From: Erysipelothrix anatis | GTDB lineage: Bacteria; Bacillota_I; Bacilli_A; Erysipelotrichales; Erysipelotrichaceae | Assembly (NCBI RefSeq): GCF_009828745.1 | Contig: NZ_WTSX01000006.1 | Span: 62,001-126,000 of the forward strand | Direction: 5' to 3' | DNA: 64,000 nt | In this document: positions 36,521 to 45,283 of the stretch, in pieces | How positions within the stretch are numbered: the stretch's first letter is position 1 | How the letters are laid out: each line of letters begins with the position of its first letter | The notes under the pieces: generated by a model | Told to the model about the DNA's origin: nothing | The model's database searches: none | What the model saw: the letters and a program-made list of their open reading frames with translations, nothing else | Position numbers and translations under genes: made by a program

Positions 36521-37885
36521 CTATATACTGCTTTTAACTAATAATACGATAGATTCGATATGTGTTGTTTGTGGGAACATATCAACAGGTTGAACACTAT
36601 CAATGCTATAGCCAGCAGATACGAATGGTTTTAAATCACGAACGAGCGTTGCAGGATTACAACTTACATACGCAATTTTCTCTGGACTTAAGGCAATAAC
36701 GTCATTAATAAATGAAGATTCAAGCCCTTTTCGAGGTGGATCAACAACAACTACGTCTGGTTTTAACGATAGTTCTTTAATTCCCTCAATGACATCACCT
36801 GCAATGAACGAGATATTTGAGATTTCATTAATCTCTGCATTTTTAACGGCTACAATAACAGCTTCTTCAACAATTTCAATTCCAATGACTTCCTTAGCTC
36901 TTTGTGCAAGGCTCAGGGATATTGTTCCAATTCCAGAATAAGCATCAAGTACGACTTCTGTTCCATCAAGTTGAAGTGTATCTAAGAGTGTTTGATAGAG
37001 TACTTCCGCTTGCGGAGTGTTCACTTGTAGAAATGATTCCGCTGTGACTTCATAAGTATTTTCGAGAATAACTTCTTTGAATGTATCCTTGCCATATACA
37101 ACTTTTGATTCTGGACCCATTATAGCTGCCGTTTTAAGTGGGTTCACATTGTGAACGATACTTACAATATTATCCGATAGGGCTGCAATTGCCGGAACAA
37201 TTTTAGATTGCGGGAATAAACTCTTCGAACGTGTTACTAAAACAACCATCACTTCTCCAGTATTTTGACCATGGCGAACAATGATGTGACGAATGTTTCC
37301 TGTATTTGTGCGAGCATCATATGGTTTTTCATTAAATTCAACGAGAATATCGCGAATTCCAACAACAATTTCGTCAATTCCAAGTGCATTAATTTTGAAG
37401 TTGTTAACTGGGATGAGTTGGTGTGAGTTATGTTTAAAGACGCCAATTTCCATAGCATCATCAACTTTTCGAACCGGAACTTGTGTTTTATTACGGTAAT
37501 GCCATTCGTTTTCGGCTCCAATAATATGATTTACCAATACATTTTTAAACATAGGATCTTTTTTGAAAGCATCCTCTACAATTTTTGTTTTGAGTTCTAA
37601 TTGTCGGGAATAACTGACATGTTGGAGTGGAATAGTACTGTTTAGAGCAAGATCTTTCGGCTTTACATAGGCGCGATCTTGTGATGGAATGAGAAGTTCG
37701 GTAATACGACCAAAGGCATATTTCTTCTCAACGCGATCAAGCTTTACCAGTGCAGTTTCGCCCGTAATTCCTCCCTCGACAAAAATAGGATAACCGTCGA
37801 CTTTAGCGACGCCTTTTCCTTCGTAAGACATATCAATAAATGTTAATTCAAGAATATCATTTTTCTTTAATGAATCTGTATTCAT
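36521..37885 (-). CDS. rlmCD: 23S rRNA (uracil-5-)-methyltransferase, RlmCD/RumA type
   Basis: 454 residues: N-terminal TRAM-like domain (DILELTFIDMSYEGKGVAKVDGYPIFV), and SAM-dependent methyltransferase domain with LDAYSGIGTISLSLA, VVDPPRKGLESSF and SCNPATLVRDL (catalytic Cys). It methylates U747 and/or U1939 of 23S rRNA. The region where RumA has Fe-S ligand cysteines (before QHVSYSRQLELK) reads LALNSTIPLQH, so the cluster cysteines appear absent. Start behind AAGGAAA. Confidence 0.9.
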   Translation of the reverse strand: MNTDSLKKNDILELTFIDMSYEGKGVAKVDGYPIFVEGGITGETALVKLDRVEKKYAFGRITELLIPSQDRAYVKPKDLALNSTIPLQHVSYSRQLELKTKIVEDAFKKDPMFKNVLVNHIIGAENEWHYRNKTQVPVRKVDDAMEIGVFKHNSHQLIPVNNFKINALGIDEIVVGIRDILVEFNEKPYDARTNTGNIRHIIVRHGQNTGEVMVVLVTRSKSLFPQSKIVPAIAALSDNIVSIVHNVNPLKTAAIMGPESKVVYGKDTFKEVILENTYEVTAESFLQVNTPQAEVLYQTLLDTLQLDGTEVVLDAYSGIGTISLSLAQRAKEVIGIEIVEEAVIVAVKNAEINEISNISFIAGDVIEGIKELSLKPDVVVVDPPRKGLESSFINDVIALSPEKIAYVSCNPATLVRDLKPFVSAGYSIDSVQPVDMFPQTTHIESIVLLVKSSI

Positions 37886-38075
37886 GGTTTCCTTCTTTCT
37901 TCGATTATGTTATCGATTGTGGTTTAAATTTCTTAATAAAATCATGGTTGCAGCAATGTGGAGTTTACATTGGTGCTGAAAGATTTCGCATGAAGTTTAG
38001 TTATTAAAAATTTCGAACATGTTTAGTATATGATTTTGGACTATATAAGTAAACATATATCCTTCATATCTCAAA

Positions 38076-38100
38076 AGAAAAGCATCTTAAAAGATGCTTC
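38076..38100 (-). terminator. Intrinsic terminator after the GntR gene
   Basis: AAGCATCTT-AA-AAGATGCTT stem, followed on the minus strand by TTCTTTTG. Confidence 0.75.
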
Positions 38101-38111
38101 ATTGCTATTTT

Positions 38112-38819
38112 TTAGATTTCATAGTCAATCTGGTATGCTTTCGCATCGGTATTGTAGTAGCCGTAGGATATTTCAACAACTTCCCCCTCCGCGTTTTCTG
38201 TGTGACGTTCACGACATAACACAGGTTGGTCTTCGAGTTTTAGAATCTTACGAATCATCGGATCGACATCCACTACCACATAAAAACGGTCACTAAAATT
38301 TGCCACATCAAAGCCTTTAAGAGCAAGCCATTTGTATAATGAATTTGATTCAATTTCATTAATGGCATGTTTTATCGACATGACTGGAAAATAGTGTTCA
38401 AACGTAATGTACGGTTCACCATCCAAATAGTACATACGTTTTAGGCACGTTGCAGACTCACCAAACGCCTCAAATAATGTGGCATTATTCTGTACATCCA
38501 CAACATCAATTTCCATAAGTTCTTTTTTCAACTCGTGCTGTTTTTCAAGAATTGAAGAAAATGAATTTGCTTTTGAGAGCCGATTGAAAAGTCGATTACT
38601 TAGAACAGTCGTTCCTTTACCACTCTTTTTCTCAAGATATCCTTCATTACTCAGTATTTCTACCGCATTACGAACTGTGATTTTACTAACAGCAAACATT
38701 TCTTCTAATTCACGCTCTGTCGGAATGTAACTGCCAACAGGATAACGGCCCGAGAGAATGTCTTTCTTAATTTGTTGTGCAACTTCTAAATACAATAATT
38801 TTTTTCTGTTCACTGACAT
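38112..38819 (-). CDS. GntR-family regulator (UTRA effector domain)
   Basis: 235 residues. Winged helix at the N-terminus (YLEVAQQIKKDILSGRYPVGSYIPTERELEEMFAVSKITVRNAVEIL) and a UTRA-type C-terminal ligand-binding domain (YLDGEPYITFEHYFP ... RERHTENAEGEVVEISYGYYN), the HutC subfamily. Such regulators sense sugars or amino acids. The genes on both sides do not belong to one pathway, so the target is unknown; it may only act on itself. Own terminator, so monocistronic. Confidence 0.9.
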   Translation of the reverse strand: MSVNRKKLLYLEVAQQIKKDILSGRYPVGSYIPTERELEEMFAVSKITVRNAVEILSNEGYLEKKSGKGTTVLSNRLFNRLSKANSFSSILEKQHELKKELMEIDVVDVQNNATLFEAFGESATCLKRMYYLDGEPYITFEHYFPVMSIKHAINEIESNSLYKWLALKGFDVANFSDRFYVVVDVDPMIRKILKLEDQPVLCRERHTENAEGEVVEISYGYYNTDAKAYQIDYEI

Positions 38820-38903
38820 ACCTCCCTCAATCCCTTAGTTTCTACAATTATAGCTTATTAACAGCTAATATACAGTATGAATGCAAATATTATGATGTTT
38901 TTG

Positions 38904-39875
38904 TTATTCTTCAACAATTTTCCCGATATCTTTAAGCTCGATTGAGACCCGCCCATTGATGTCGGTTTTAATATCGATTATGTTTTGAACATCCAAAATA
39001 TCAAGTGGCAGGATAATTTCGATACCTGATTCTGTTCGAATACGGTGTTTTTTTATGGTTGCCGTTTTATTCATGAGTTTCAAATTAATGAGGTCCGTAA
39101 CGTTATTTGCTTCAAAAGCGTTATGAATTAGCGAAGCTTCATGTTCGTCAATATCCTCAAAAATTTCCTTTAAGATTTGCTCGGGTTCAATCTCATCATA
39201 CAGCTCGACGTTATCTGTAATAATTTGTCGCGCTTTGATTGTATTAGGTAATCGGTCAACGTCCCGTTGATCTGAAATCGATTGAATCAGGGTATCAACA
39301 ACTTGAAATGATTGTTTAGAATTGGCTATCAAGGTCGTATCTAAAAAGGTTTCGATGGCATCTCGATTTGCTGGCACTGCCTTAACTCGAGTATCACCGG
39401 TTGTTAGATCGATTAAAAATCCTGCTTGAACACTTGCGAATCCACTTGGCATAATTGCATGATTGTATACCAATGCATTTTCAACTCCCTGAACATTTTG
39501 CGTGATTTTGATGACACCATCTTTGCTTAGAAGTTCAAACATTCCAAAACCAACAGATTCTCCTAAATCAGCAAGTACAAACACAAGATTGTTGCTCGTA
39601 TAGTCCATATTTTGGATATACTGTTCGAACCATTGGCGGGCTAAATCTTGTGTAGTTTCCAAGAATGGAAATTGAGTTCCGATTAGCGCTTTGAATGGAC
39701 TGCGCTCACCAATTGTTGCCCGTGTCGTAGAAGTGCTGTTTTGCATCCCTTTCACAAGTTTAAGTAAGTAGTTTTCAATTGCATGCTGATTGTTTAAGTT
39801 CAGCGGTTGTTGTGACAAAATTATTGATTTGAGATCATCATCCAAAGTATGAATGATTGCTTTATTAATATCCAT
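38904..39875 (-). CDS. Nucleoid-associated protein, NdpA/YejK-like
   Basis: 323 residues of the 37-kDa nucleoid-associated family: MDINKAIIHTLD at the N-terminus, ALIGTQFPF, VLADLGESVGFGMFELL, and YNHAIMPSGFAS. In Enterobacteria YejK binds DNA and topoisomerases. It follows sbcC by 10 nt, so it is part of the sbcDC transcript, which links it to DNA repair or recombination in this organism. Length is close to the family norm. Confidence 0.8.
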   Translation of the reverse strand: MDINKAIIHTLDDDLKSIILSQQPLNLNNQHAIENYLLKLVKGMQNSTSTTRATIGERSPFKALIGTQFPFLETTQDLARQWFEQYIQNMDYTSNNLVFVLADLGESVGFGMFELLSKDGVIKITQNVQGVENALVYNHAIMPSGFASVQAGFLIDLTTGDTRVKAVPANRDAIETFLDTTLIANSKQSFQVVDTLIQSISDQRDVDRLPNTIKARQIITDNVELYDEIEPEQILKEIFEDIDEHEASLIHNAFEANNVTDLINLKLMNKTATIKKHRIRTESGIEIILPLDILDVQNIIDIKTDINGRVSIELKDIGKIVEE

Positions 39876-39885
39876 AGTTACCCCG

Positions 39886-42800
39886 TTATTCTACTGTGAT
39901 TTGACGCAGCTTACTGCCTTTATCAGTCTTCATTATAACAATTTGTTGCGGAATACGCTCTTTAAGTTCAGAAACATGCGAAATAATACCGACAAGGCGA
40001 TCATTTGATGCTAAGTTTTGTAAGGCATCGACAGCTGATTGAAGAGACTTATCATCCAGTGTTCCGAACCCCTCATCGATAAACATTGCTTCTACACTTA
40101 CTACACCTGAACTATTTTGAATTACATCCGAAAGCCCCAGGGCCATCGATAACGATGCTTTAAATGATTCGCCACCGGATAAGGATTTTACGCTACGACG
40201 TTTCCCCGTCCAATAATCCATGACATCAAGGTCTAACCCTGATTTTTCGCGCTTGTTGCTTGCTATTTCTTGACGAACGAGTTCATATCGCTGAGCAGTC
40301 ATAATCTTAAAACGCTTATTCGCCTCATGAATAATATATTCAAAATAGGCACTTTGAATGTAATTTTCGAGCGTGATTTTATCTTTTCCTTGAAGTTCAC
40401 CATTCATGACTCGCGCTAAATCGGACACCGTTTGATATTCGTTTAGGCTTGCCTTGCTCTGCTGATACAACTTTTGAAGACTGTTATGTATTTCATCATA
40501 CACTAGATATTCTCGCATGGAACTATTTAGTTGTTGATGGTTAGTCTCACGGTGAGTTTTATTTTCGTTAAGCGCTTCTAAAAGTGCTGGTTTTGACCCG
40601 TCTGCAATTGGATTAACTTGCGATCGTAATGCCTTCAGTTCTGTTTCGACATCCCGACTATTTTGTTTATAGTTTTGAATTATCGTTTGTTCCTGTTTGT
40701 ATGCAGCTTCACTCATTAGATGGTCGTTGTATGTTGCCAAACTATCAAGATGATACTCTCTCAGTAATTGATTTAACGACACGTTCAGCGTTTCTAACGC
40801 TTTATCTGTTTGTTGTTTTTGGTCAACATTGTGTTTCATGGTAGTTTGAAGCACGAGTCGATCATTTTGAGTTTTTGTGACCGCAGCATCATAGACGTCT
40901 ACAAGTGATTCAAGACGTTGTTTCGCTTCCTTGAGCGTTTTTAGATGTGTTTGCGCTTCATTTAATGTATCGAAAGATAGACTGCTTTTAATTGCTGAAA
41001 GTTCAGTTTTAAGCGTCGTTTCTTCTGTTCTTTCAGACTGAATTTGCCCCGCTAATGTTTCAACCGTATGATCCAGTATTTTTTTGTCATCAAGAAGTTG
41101 TTGCTTATTCGCGATCTTCGTTTGATAGGTCGAAATTTTACTTTTTAGTGTATTAATTGTAGTAGATTGATCGTTGATTTGTGCAATAAGAGCTTCTAAC
41201 GATGAATCATTGAATGTATCATAGTCCGGAATTTGGACAAGGCTTGATTCAGAATCATCACGTCGCGTCTTCAAATCCCCCAACTCCGCAAGATGTTTTT
41301 GGAATACAGTTTCTTTACTTTGACGAGCTTTAAGGGCGTCTTCAACCGTTTCTCGAGTCACTAAAGCATCATGAAATTCGGCAATGTGTGGGTGCTCTAG
41401 CGATCCACAAACAGGACATGGTTCACCATCTTGTAGGTCTTTAGCGATGATTCCGGCTTGATTCATAAAGAATGTCTTTTGAACATCCATGGTTACTTTA
41501 TTTTGCATCTTTAATTCTTGTTCAACGTCTTGAACCACTTGCTGTTTGGCAGCGAATGAAGTTTTGAGTTGCGTGTTGAGGCGAATCTTTTCAAGCACTG
41601 ATTCAACATGTTGTTTTTGAGTATTCAATGCTTGTTGGGTATCGTGCGCTTTAATTAGCAAAATTTGTTGATTTACAATTTCAGCTTCGGCAAGTGCAAC
41701 TTCCTCTAAACGCTTTTGTATCTGTGCATTCTTCAAAGTTGTTTGGTCATATGAAGAAATAAGCTGAGATAATGCAAGCTGCTGTTTATCGAGGTTTGCC
41801 TGAAGGGTTTTTAGTGCTTCATATTTGGGCATCAATTGTTCTAATTCTTTCATTGCATAGGATTGATTTTGAATCATGGTGCGGTGTGCATCCATCTCAA
41901 TTTTTTGTACCTCTAATGTCTTTATCTTCTCGTCTACAATTTTTTCTTGATTAAGAAGTTCTTGGCCCTCATTACTTAATTTCTGTGAAACCTCCAACGT
42001 TTCTTGATACGATTTGACGATTGGATCGACTGCCGCAACCATTGTATCGTACTGTACTAGGTCCTTTTCTCGTTGAAGAATCTGCTCGCGTTGTTGTTGG
42101 AGCGTTTCATGACGTTTCGTCAGTTCATCAATTTGTTGTGTTAGTGCTTCTTGAGTATTAATTCGTGTTAAGCTGTCTTGTAACCCAATCGCTTCCGTTT
42201 CTAAACGCTGCGCACGTTGCTCAAGTTCTTTGATTTCTGCTTGGGTAGCTGCAATATATTGACTTAATTGACTTAGCACCATTTGAAGATCAAAACTATC
42301 CATATCTGAAGCATCAAAACCTTTGATGCGCATCATTTGGTCATGTGCTAGTTTTTGGATGCTGTCCAACTCTCGTCGAACAAGAAGAGATTGCTCCTTA
42401 AGTTTTCTTTGTACTGTATCATAAAGTTGCGTACTAAAAATTTTTCGAAAAATTTTACTTCGGTCAGAACTGCTTGCAGTGAGTAACGACAAAAACTCTC
42501 CTTGCGCAATCATAACAATTTGTTTAAATTGTGCTGCATCCATACCTAGCAGACTTTCAATCCTGTTTTTAACATCACTAATGCTATCGAATTGCGTGCC
42601 ATCTGGCATCGTTAAAAGAACTGTCGGCTCTTGAGTTGTTGTTCCTTCTCCTCTTAGTTTAGGACGTTCATATCGTGGTGTTCGACGAATCGTATACGTT
42701 TCGTTAAAATGTTCAAACTCCAAAATTACCGCAGTTTCTATCTCTGCTGGTGCATAGTCGCTTCGTAAGGTATCACGTTGGCGCATCGACCCACTCGCAT

Positions 42801-42960
42801 CTTCATACAATGCATAGGAAATAGCGTCAAATATCGTCGTTTTACCAGCACCAGTATCTCCAGATATAACATATAGACCATTCTTAAATTTTGAGAAATC
42901 TACTGTTGTCTGTTCTGCATATGGGCCAAAGGCGCTCATTATTAATTTTTTTGGCTTCAT
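39886..42960 (-). CDS. sbcC: Exonuclease SbcC (SMC-like ATPase)
   Basis: 1024 residues. N-terminal ATPase half with MSAFGPYAEQTTVDF and SGDTGAGKTTIFDAISYALY (Walker A), long coiled-coils, a Zn-hook CPVCGSLEHPH at about residue 510, and the C-terminal half with LSGGESFKASLSMALGLSDV and EAMFIDEGFGTLDD. With SbcD it forms the DNA-end and hairpin nuclease that removes cruciforms and protein-blocked ends. It overlaps sbcD by 4 nt. Confidence 0.95.
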   Translation of the reverse strand: MKPKKLIMSAFGPYAEQTTVDFSKFKNGLYVISGDTGAGKTTIFDAISYALYEDASGSMRQRDTLRSDYAPAEIETAVILEFEHFNETYTIRRTPRYERPKLRGEGTTTQEPTVLLTMPDGTQFDSISDVKNRIESLLGMDAAQFKQIVMIAQGEFLSLLTASSSDRSKIFRKIFSTQLYDTVQRKLKEQSLLVRRELDSIQKLAHDQMMRIKGFDASDMDSFDLQMVLSQLSQYIAATQAEIKELEQRAQRLETEAIGLQDSLTRINTQEALTQQIDELTKRHETLQQQREQILQREKDLVQYDTMVAAVDPIVKSYQETLEVSQKLSNEGQELLNQEKIVDEKIKTLEVQKIEMDAHRTMIQNQSYAMKELEQLMPKYEALKTLQANLDKQQLALSQLISSYDQTTLKNAQIQKRLEEVALAEAEIVNQQILLIKAHDTQQALNTQKQHVESVLEKIRLNTQLKTSFAAKQQVVQDVEQELKMQNKVTMDVQKTFFMNQAGIIAKDLQDGEPCPVCGSLEHPHIAEFHDALVTRETVEDALKARQSKETVFQKHLAELGDLKTRRDDSESSLVQIPDYDTFNDSSLEALIAQINDQSTTINTLKSKISTYQTKIANKQQLLDDKKILDHTVETLAGQIQSERTEETTLKTELSAIKSSLSFDTLNEAQTHLKTLKEAKQRLESLVDVYDAAVTKTQNDRLVLQTTMKHNVDQKQQTDKALETLNVSLNQLLREYHLDSLATYNDHLMSEAAYKQEQTIIQNYKQNSRDVETELKALRSQVNPIADGSKPALLEALNENKTHRETNHQQLNSSMREYLVYDEIHNSLQKLYQQSKASLNEYQTVSDLARVMNGELQGKDKITLENYIQSAYFEYIIHEANKRFKIMTAQRYELVRQEIASNKREKSGLDLDVMDYWTGKRRSVKSLSGGESFKASLSMALGLSDVIQNSSGVVSVEAMFIDEGFGTLDDKSLQSAVDALQNLASNDRLVGIISHVSELKERIPQQIVIMKTDKGSKLRQITVE

Positions 42961-44081
42961 GACACATCTCCAATCTCATCTAAAATGGAAACTACTAAGT
43001 GCTGTTCCGCATCATTCAAATCACGACCTGTCTGTTGTTCAAAAAAATCATGAACAAGTTCTAGTGGTTTTTTTGATACCACTTCTTCAGCTCGTTGTAA
43101 TGAACCATTATGTGTACTCAGCTGATTTTGAACTTCTAAGGTTAATGTGTTTGGATAAACACGTTGAAGTCGTGTAATTGCATTATGAACAACGGTTTCA
43201 TCCGTAATAATCGCATGGATATAGTCTTGCGAAGTTTCAGTTTCTCCAATCTTTATGAGCTCATCAATTGGCCCTTTGATTACGCGAACATCACGAAACG
43301 GTTTAAGGGGTATTTGATCATAAACAACAGTATCATCGACAGTTACTAAGTTTACTGACTTTCGTTGCTGTGCCTCCTCAAATGCATACTTAAGAATTGA
43401 TCCTGAATATCGAATTGTATCACTACCAATTCTTTGTGGACGATGAATATGTCCCAATGCCACATAATCAAACGTTTCAAGAATTGTAGTATTAATTGCA
43501 TCGAGACCACCCAGAGTTAGTCCTGTTTCCGATTGAGCTATTTCAGGTTCACTACTTCCACTCACAAAGAATTGATGACCTATCATGACGTTTTTACGAT
43601 CATTTTTGAGTTCAAGACGATCAAGAACAAATTGATACGCTTCTTGGTAATTTGAACTTTTAAAGTCTTCATAAACATTCGCAACATAGACCGGTTTAAT
43701 AAACGGAATTGGATAGAAATCGACATTAGCAATCGTTATGGGATTAATCGTAGAGGTTAGATGTGTAATAACGTGAATATTCGTTCTTTCTAAAAGGCGC
43801 TTCCCTACCCCTAATCGATCATTAGAATCGTGATTCCCAGATATCACAATCGTTTCTAACTGATGATTGGCTAATTCAACAAGAAACCAATCCCATAAGG
43901 AGAAAGCCTCTTCACTGGGACTGTTTTTATCATACACATCTCCGGCGATAATGAGTGCATCAACATCATGACGCTTAGCAATATCCAGTATTTGACGTAA
44001 GATGTATTTTTGATCTTCAATTAAAGAAACTTGCATTAAGCGTCTTCCTATATGTAAATCAGCACAATGTAAAAATTTCAT
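42957..44081 (-). CDS. sbcD: Exonuclease SbcD (Mre11-like phosphoesterase)
   Basis: 374 residues with all metallophosphoesterase motifs: CADLHIGRR, IIAGDVYDKNSPS, VISGNHDS, IGHQFFVSG and ALGHIHRPQ. Forms the nuclease subunit of the SbcCD complex. First gene in the sbcD-sbcC-ndpA unit; translation of sbcC is coupled through an overlap. Confidence 0.95.
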   Translation of the reverse strand: MKFLHCADLHIGRRLMQVSLIEDQKYILRQILDIAKRHDVDALIIAGDVYDKNSPSEEAFSLWDWFLVELANHQLETIVISGNHDSNDRLGVGKRLLERTNIHVITHLTSTINPITIANVDFYPIPFIKPVYVANVYEDFKSSNYQEAYQFVLDRLELKNDRKNVMIGHQFFVSGSSEPEIAQSETGLTLGGLDAINTTILETFDYVALGHIHRPQRIGSDTIRYSGSILKYAFEEAQQRKSVNLVTVDDTVVYDQIPLKPFRDVRVIKGPIDELIKIGETETSQDYIHAIITDETVVHNAITRLQRVYPNTLTLEVQNQLSTHNGSLQRAEEVVSKKPLELVHDFFEQQTGRDLNDAEQHLVVSILDEIGDVS

Positions 44082-44194
44082 GGTTCACCTCGGTTTGTTA
44101 TCTTTATTGTATCAATGTTTTAATCGTTCTCAAAGGAATAACAGCGAAGTGTCGTATAGTTTTGCTATTTCATCATATTTCGTTAAATTAAGGT

Positions 44195-44231
44195 CAAAAA
44201 AAAGAAAGCAACTAGCTTTCTATGCTTTCTT
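44195..44231 (-). terminator. Intrinsic terminator after the YxeA-like gene
   Basis: AGAAAGCA...TGCTTTCT stem with eight T following on the minus strand. Confidence 0.8.
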
Positions 44232-44557
44232 TATTGTTGGGTTCGAATACGTCGAGGTACTTGATGCGCTTCCACCAAAGACCATTGTGTTAAAGTATCA
44301 TCCACAGTTTCTACTTTCAGATAACTATGACGGTCAATTTGTCCTTTTGATTCGAAACTGATAATTTTTTTATCCCCATCTGAGCTTTCAACCTCCAATT
44401 GATATTTAAAATTACCATTTGCAAGTTGAGAGATTTCAGCGTGTTCAGTCGATCCATACGCAGTGCGATAGTCTTTTTTGAATTGATCTTTTAGCAAGAA
44501 CGCGACACCTACGAAAACAACTGCAACAATTAAGATTCTTTTGAAATTTTTGGTCAT
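44231..44557 (-). CDS. YxeA-like (DUF1093) small secreted protein
   Basis: 108 residues. An N-terminal membrane segment (RILIVAVVFVGVAFLL) could be a signal peptide or anchor; then a beta-rich domain with the family-like pattern NGNFKYQLEVESSDGDKKIISFESKGQ, SYLKVETVDDTL and WSLVEAHQVP. YxeA-type proteins have no established function. Own ribosome site (AAGGAGA) and terminator, so it is likely a single-gene unit. Confidence 0.65.
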   Translation of the reverse strand: MTKNFKRILIVAVVFVGVAFLLKDQFKKDYRTAYGSTEHAEISQLANGNFKYQLEVESSDGDKKIISFESKGQIDRHSYLKVETVDDTLTQWSLVEAHQVPRRIRTQQ

Positions 44558-44646
44558 ACCGGTTCTCCTTTATCTACTCCTATCTTACGCACTTTTAAAC
44601 TTAACTCCCATCGAATTCCAGAACATCTGACTTACAATATTGTCAC

Positions 44647-44680
44647 AAAAAAAAGAAACGACCGTGTCATTTCTTTTTCT
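44647..44680 (-). terminator. Intrinsic terminator after the DhaL-like gene
   Basis: Minus strand GAAATGAC-ACG-GTCGTTTC (one T-G pair) followed by eight T. Confidence 0.78.
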
Positions 44681-44697
44681 CATCAATTTAGAACAAC

Positions 44698-45222
44698 TCA
44701 CTCACCAAACACATTAAGCCAGGCTTGAAACAACAAGTACGATGAAAATGCCCCTGGATCTGCTGAATTCGCAATTGTGATGATTTGTTCCTCTAATTTA
44801 TGTTTCTTAGGAATCGCGACTTCTAAAACATCGCTGTCCGCAAAGTGCTGCCACACTTTAAGCATCGGATGGTCACGAGGTGTCTGTCCACGTTTCGCGA
44901 TCGCCTCATACCCTGTGTGAAACATCACATTTGAAGGATCAAAAGTATGCAATGCCATGGAATTAAATGCTGCTCCATACAAGGGACCACACGCCCCCTC
45001 TAACTTCGCAAGCAGGGTCAAACCGACTTGTTTCATAAATTGCGAAGGGTCGGAATATGGACGCCGCTCCATCATTTCTAAAACAGCCTTTGACCCCTGT
45101 ACGATATTAGTGCCATGATCACCATCACCGCTCATTGTATCATAGTGATTTAAAAGTTCTTCGTTATCTTGAATCAATGCATTAAATTCTTGAATCCATA
45201 GTTCGTACTGCTCTAATTTCAT
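44698..45222 (-). CDS. DhaL-like protein (ADP-binding subunit of dihydroxyacetone kinase), shortened
   Basis: 174 residues against about 200-210 for DhaL. The Mg-ADP-binding aspartates are kept (DTMSGDGDHG, Asp28, 33 and 35), and GACGPLYGAAF follows. The lid segment seen in DhaL as a basic Ala-Arg-Lys-Gly-Arg-Ala-Ser-Tyr stretch before DPGA is missing; here IANSADPGAFSS joins directly. DhaK and DhaM partners are not in the window. It sits 61 nt behind the glycerol-kinase-like gene, likely co-transcribed. It may bind ADP without working as a normal phosphotransferase subunit. Confidence 0.75.
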   Translation of the reverse strand: MKLEQYELWIQEFNALIQDNEELLNHYDTMSGDGDHGTNIVQGSKAVLEMMERRPYSDPSQFMKQVGLTLLAKLEGACGPLYGAAFNSMALHTFDPSNVMFHTGYEAIAKRGQTPRDHPMLKVWQHFADSDVLEVAIPKKHKLEEQIITIANSADPGAFSSYLLFQAWLNVFGE

Positions 45223-45283
45223 GATATTTTACACCTTTCTAAATTGATTTTTACCGAATGCATGTGAAGATACATTACTCCAC

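Noticed and set aside
38030-38296. 89-codon ORF on the plus strand
   Set aside because: Overlaps the GntR gene on the other strand, has no ribosome site and no recognisable family.
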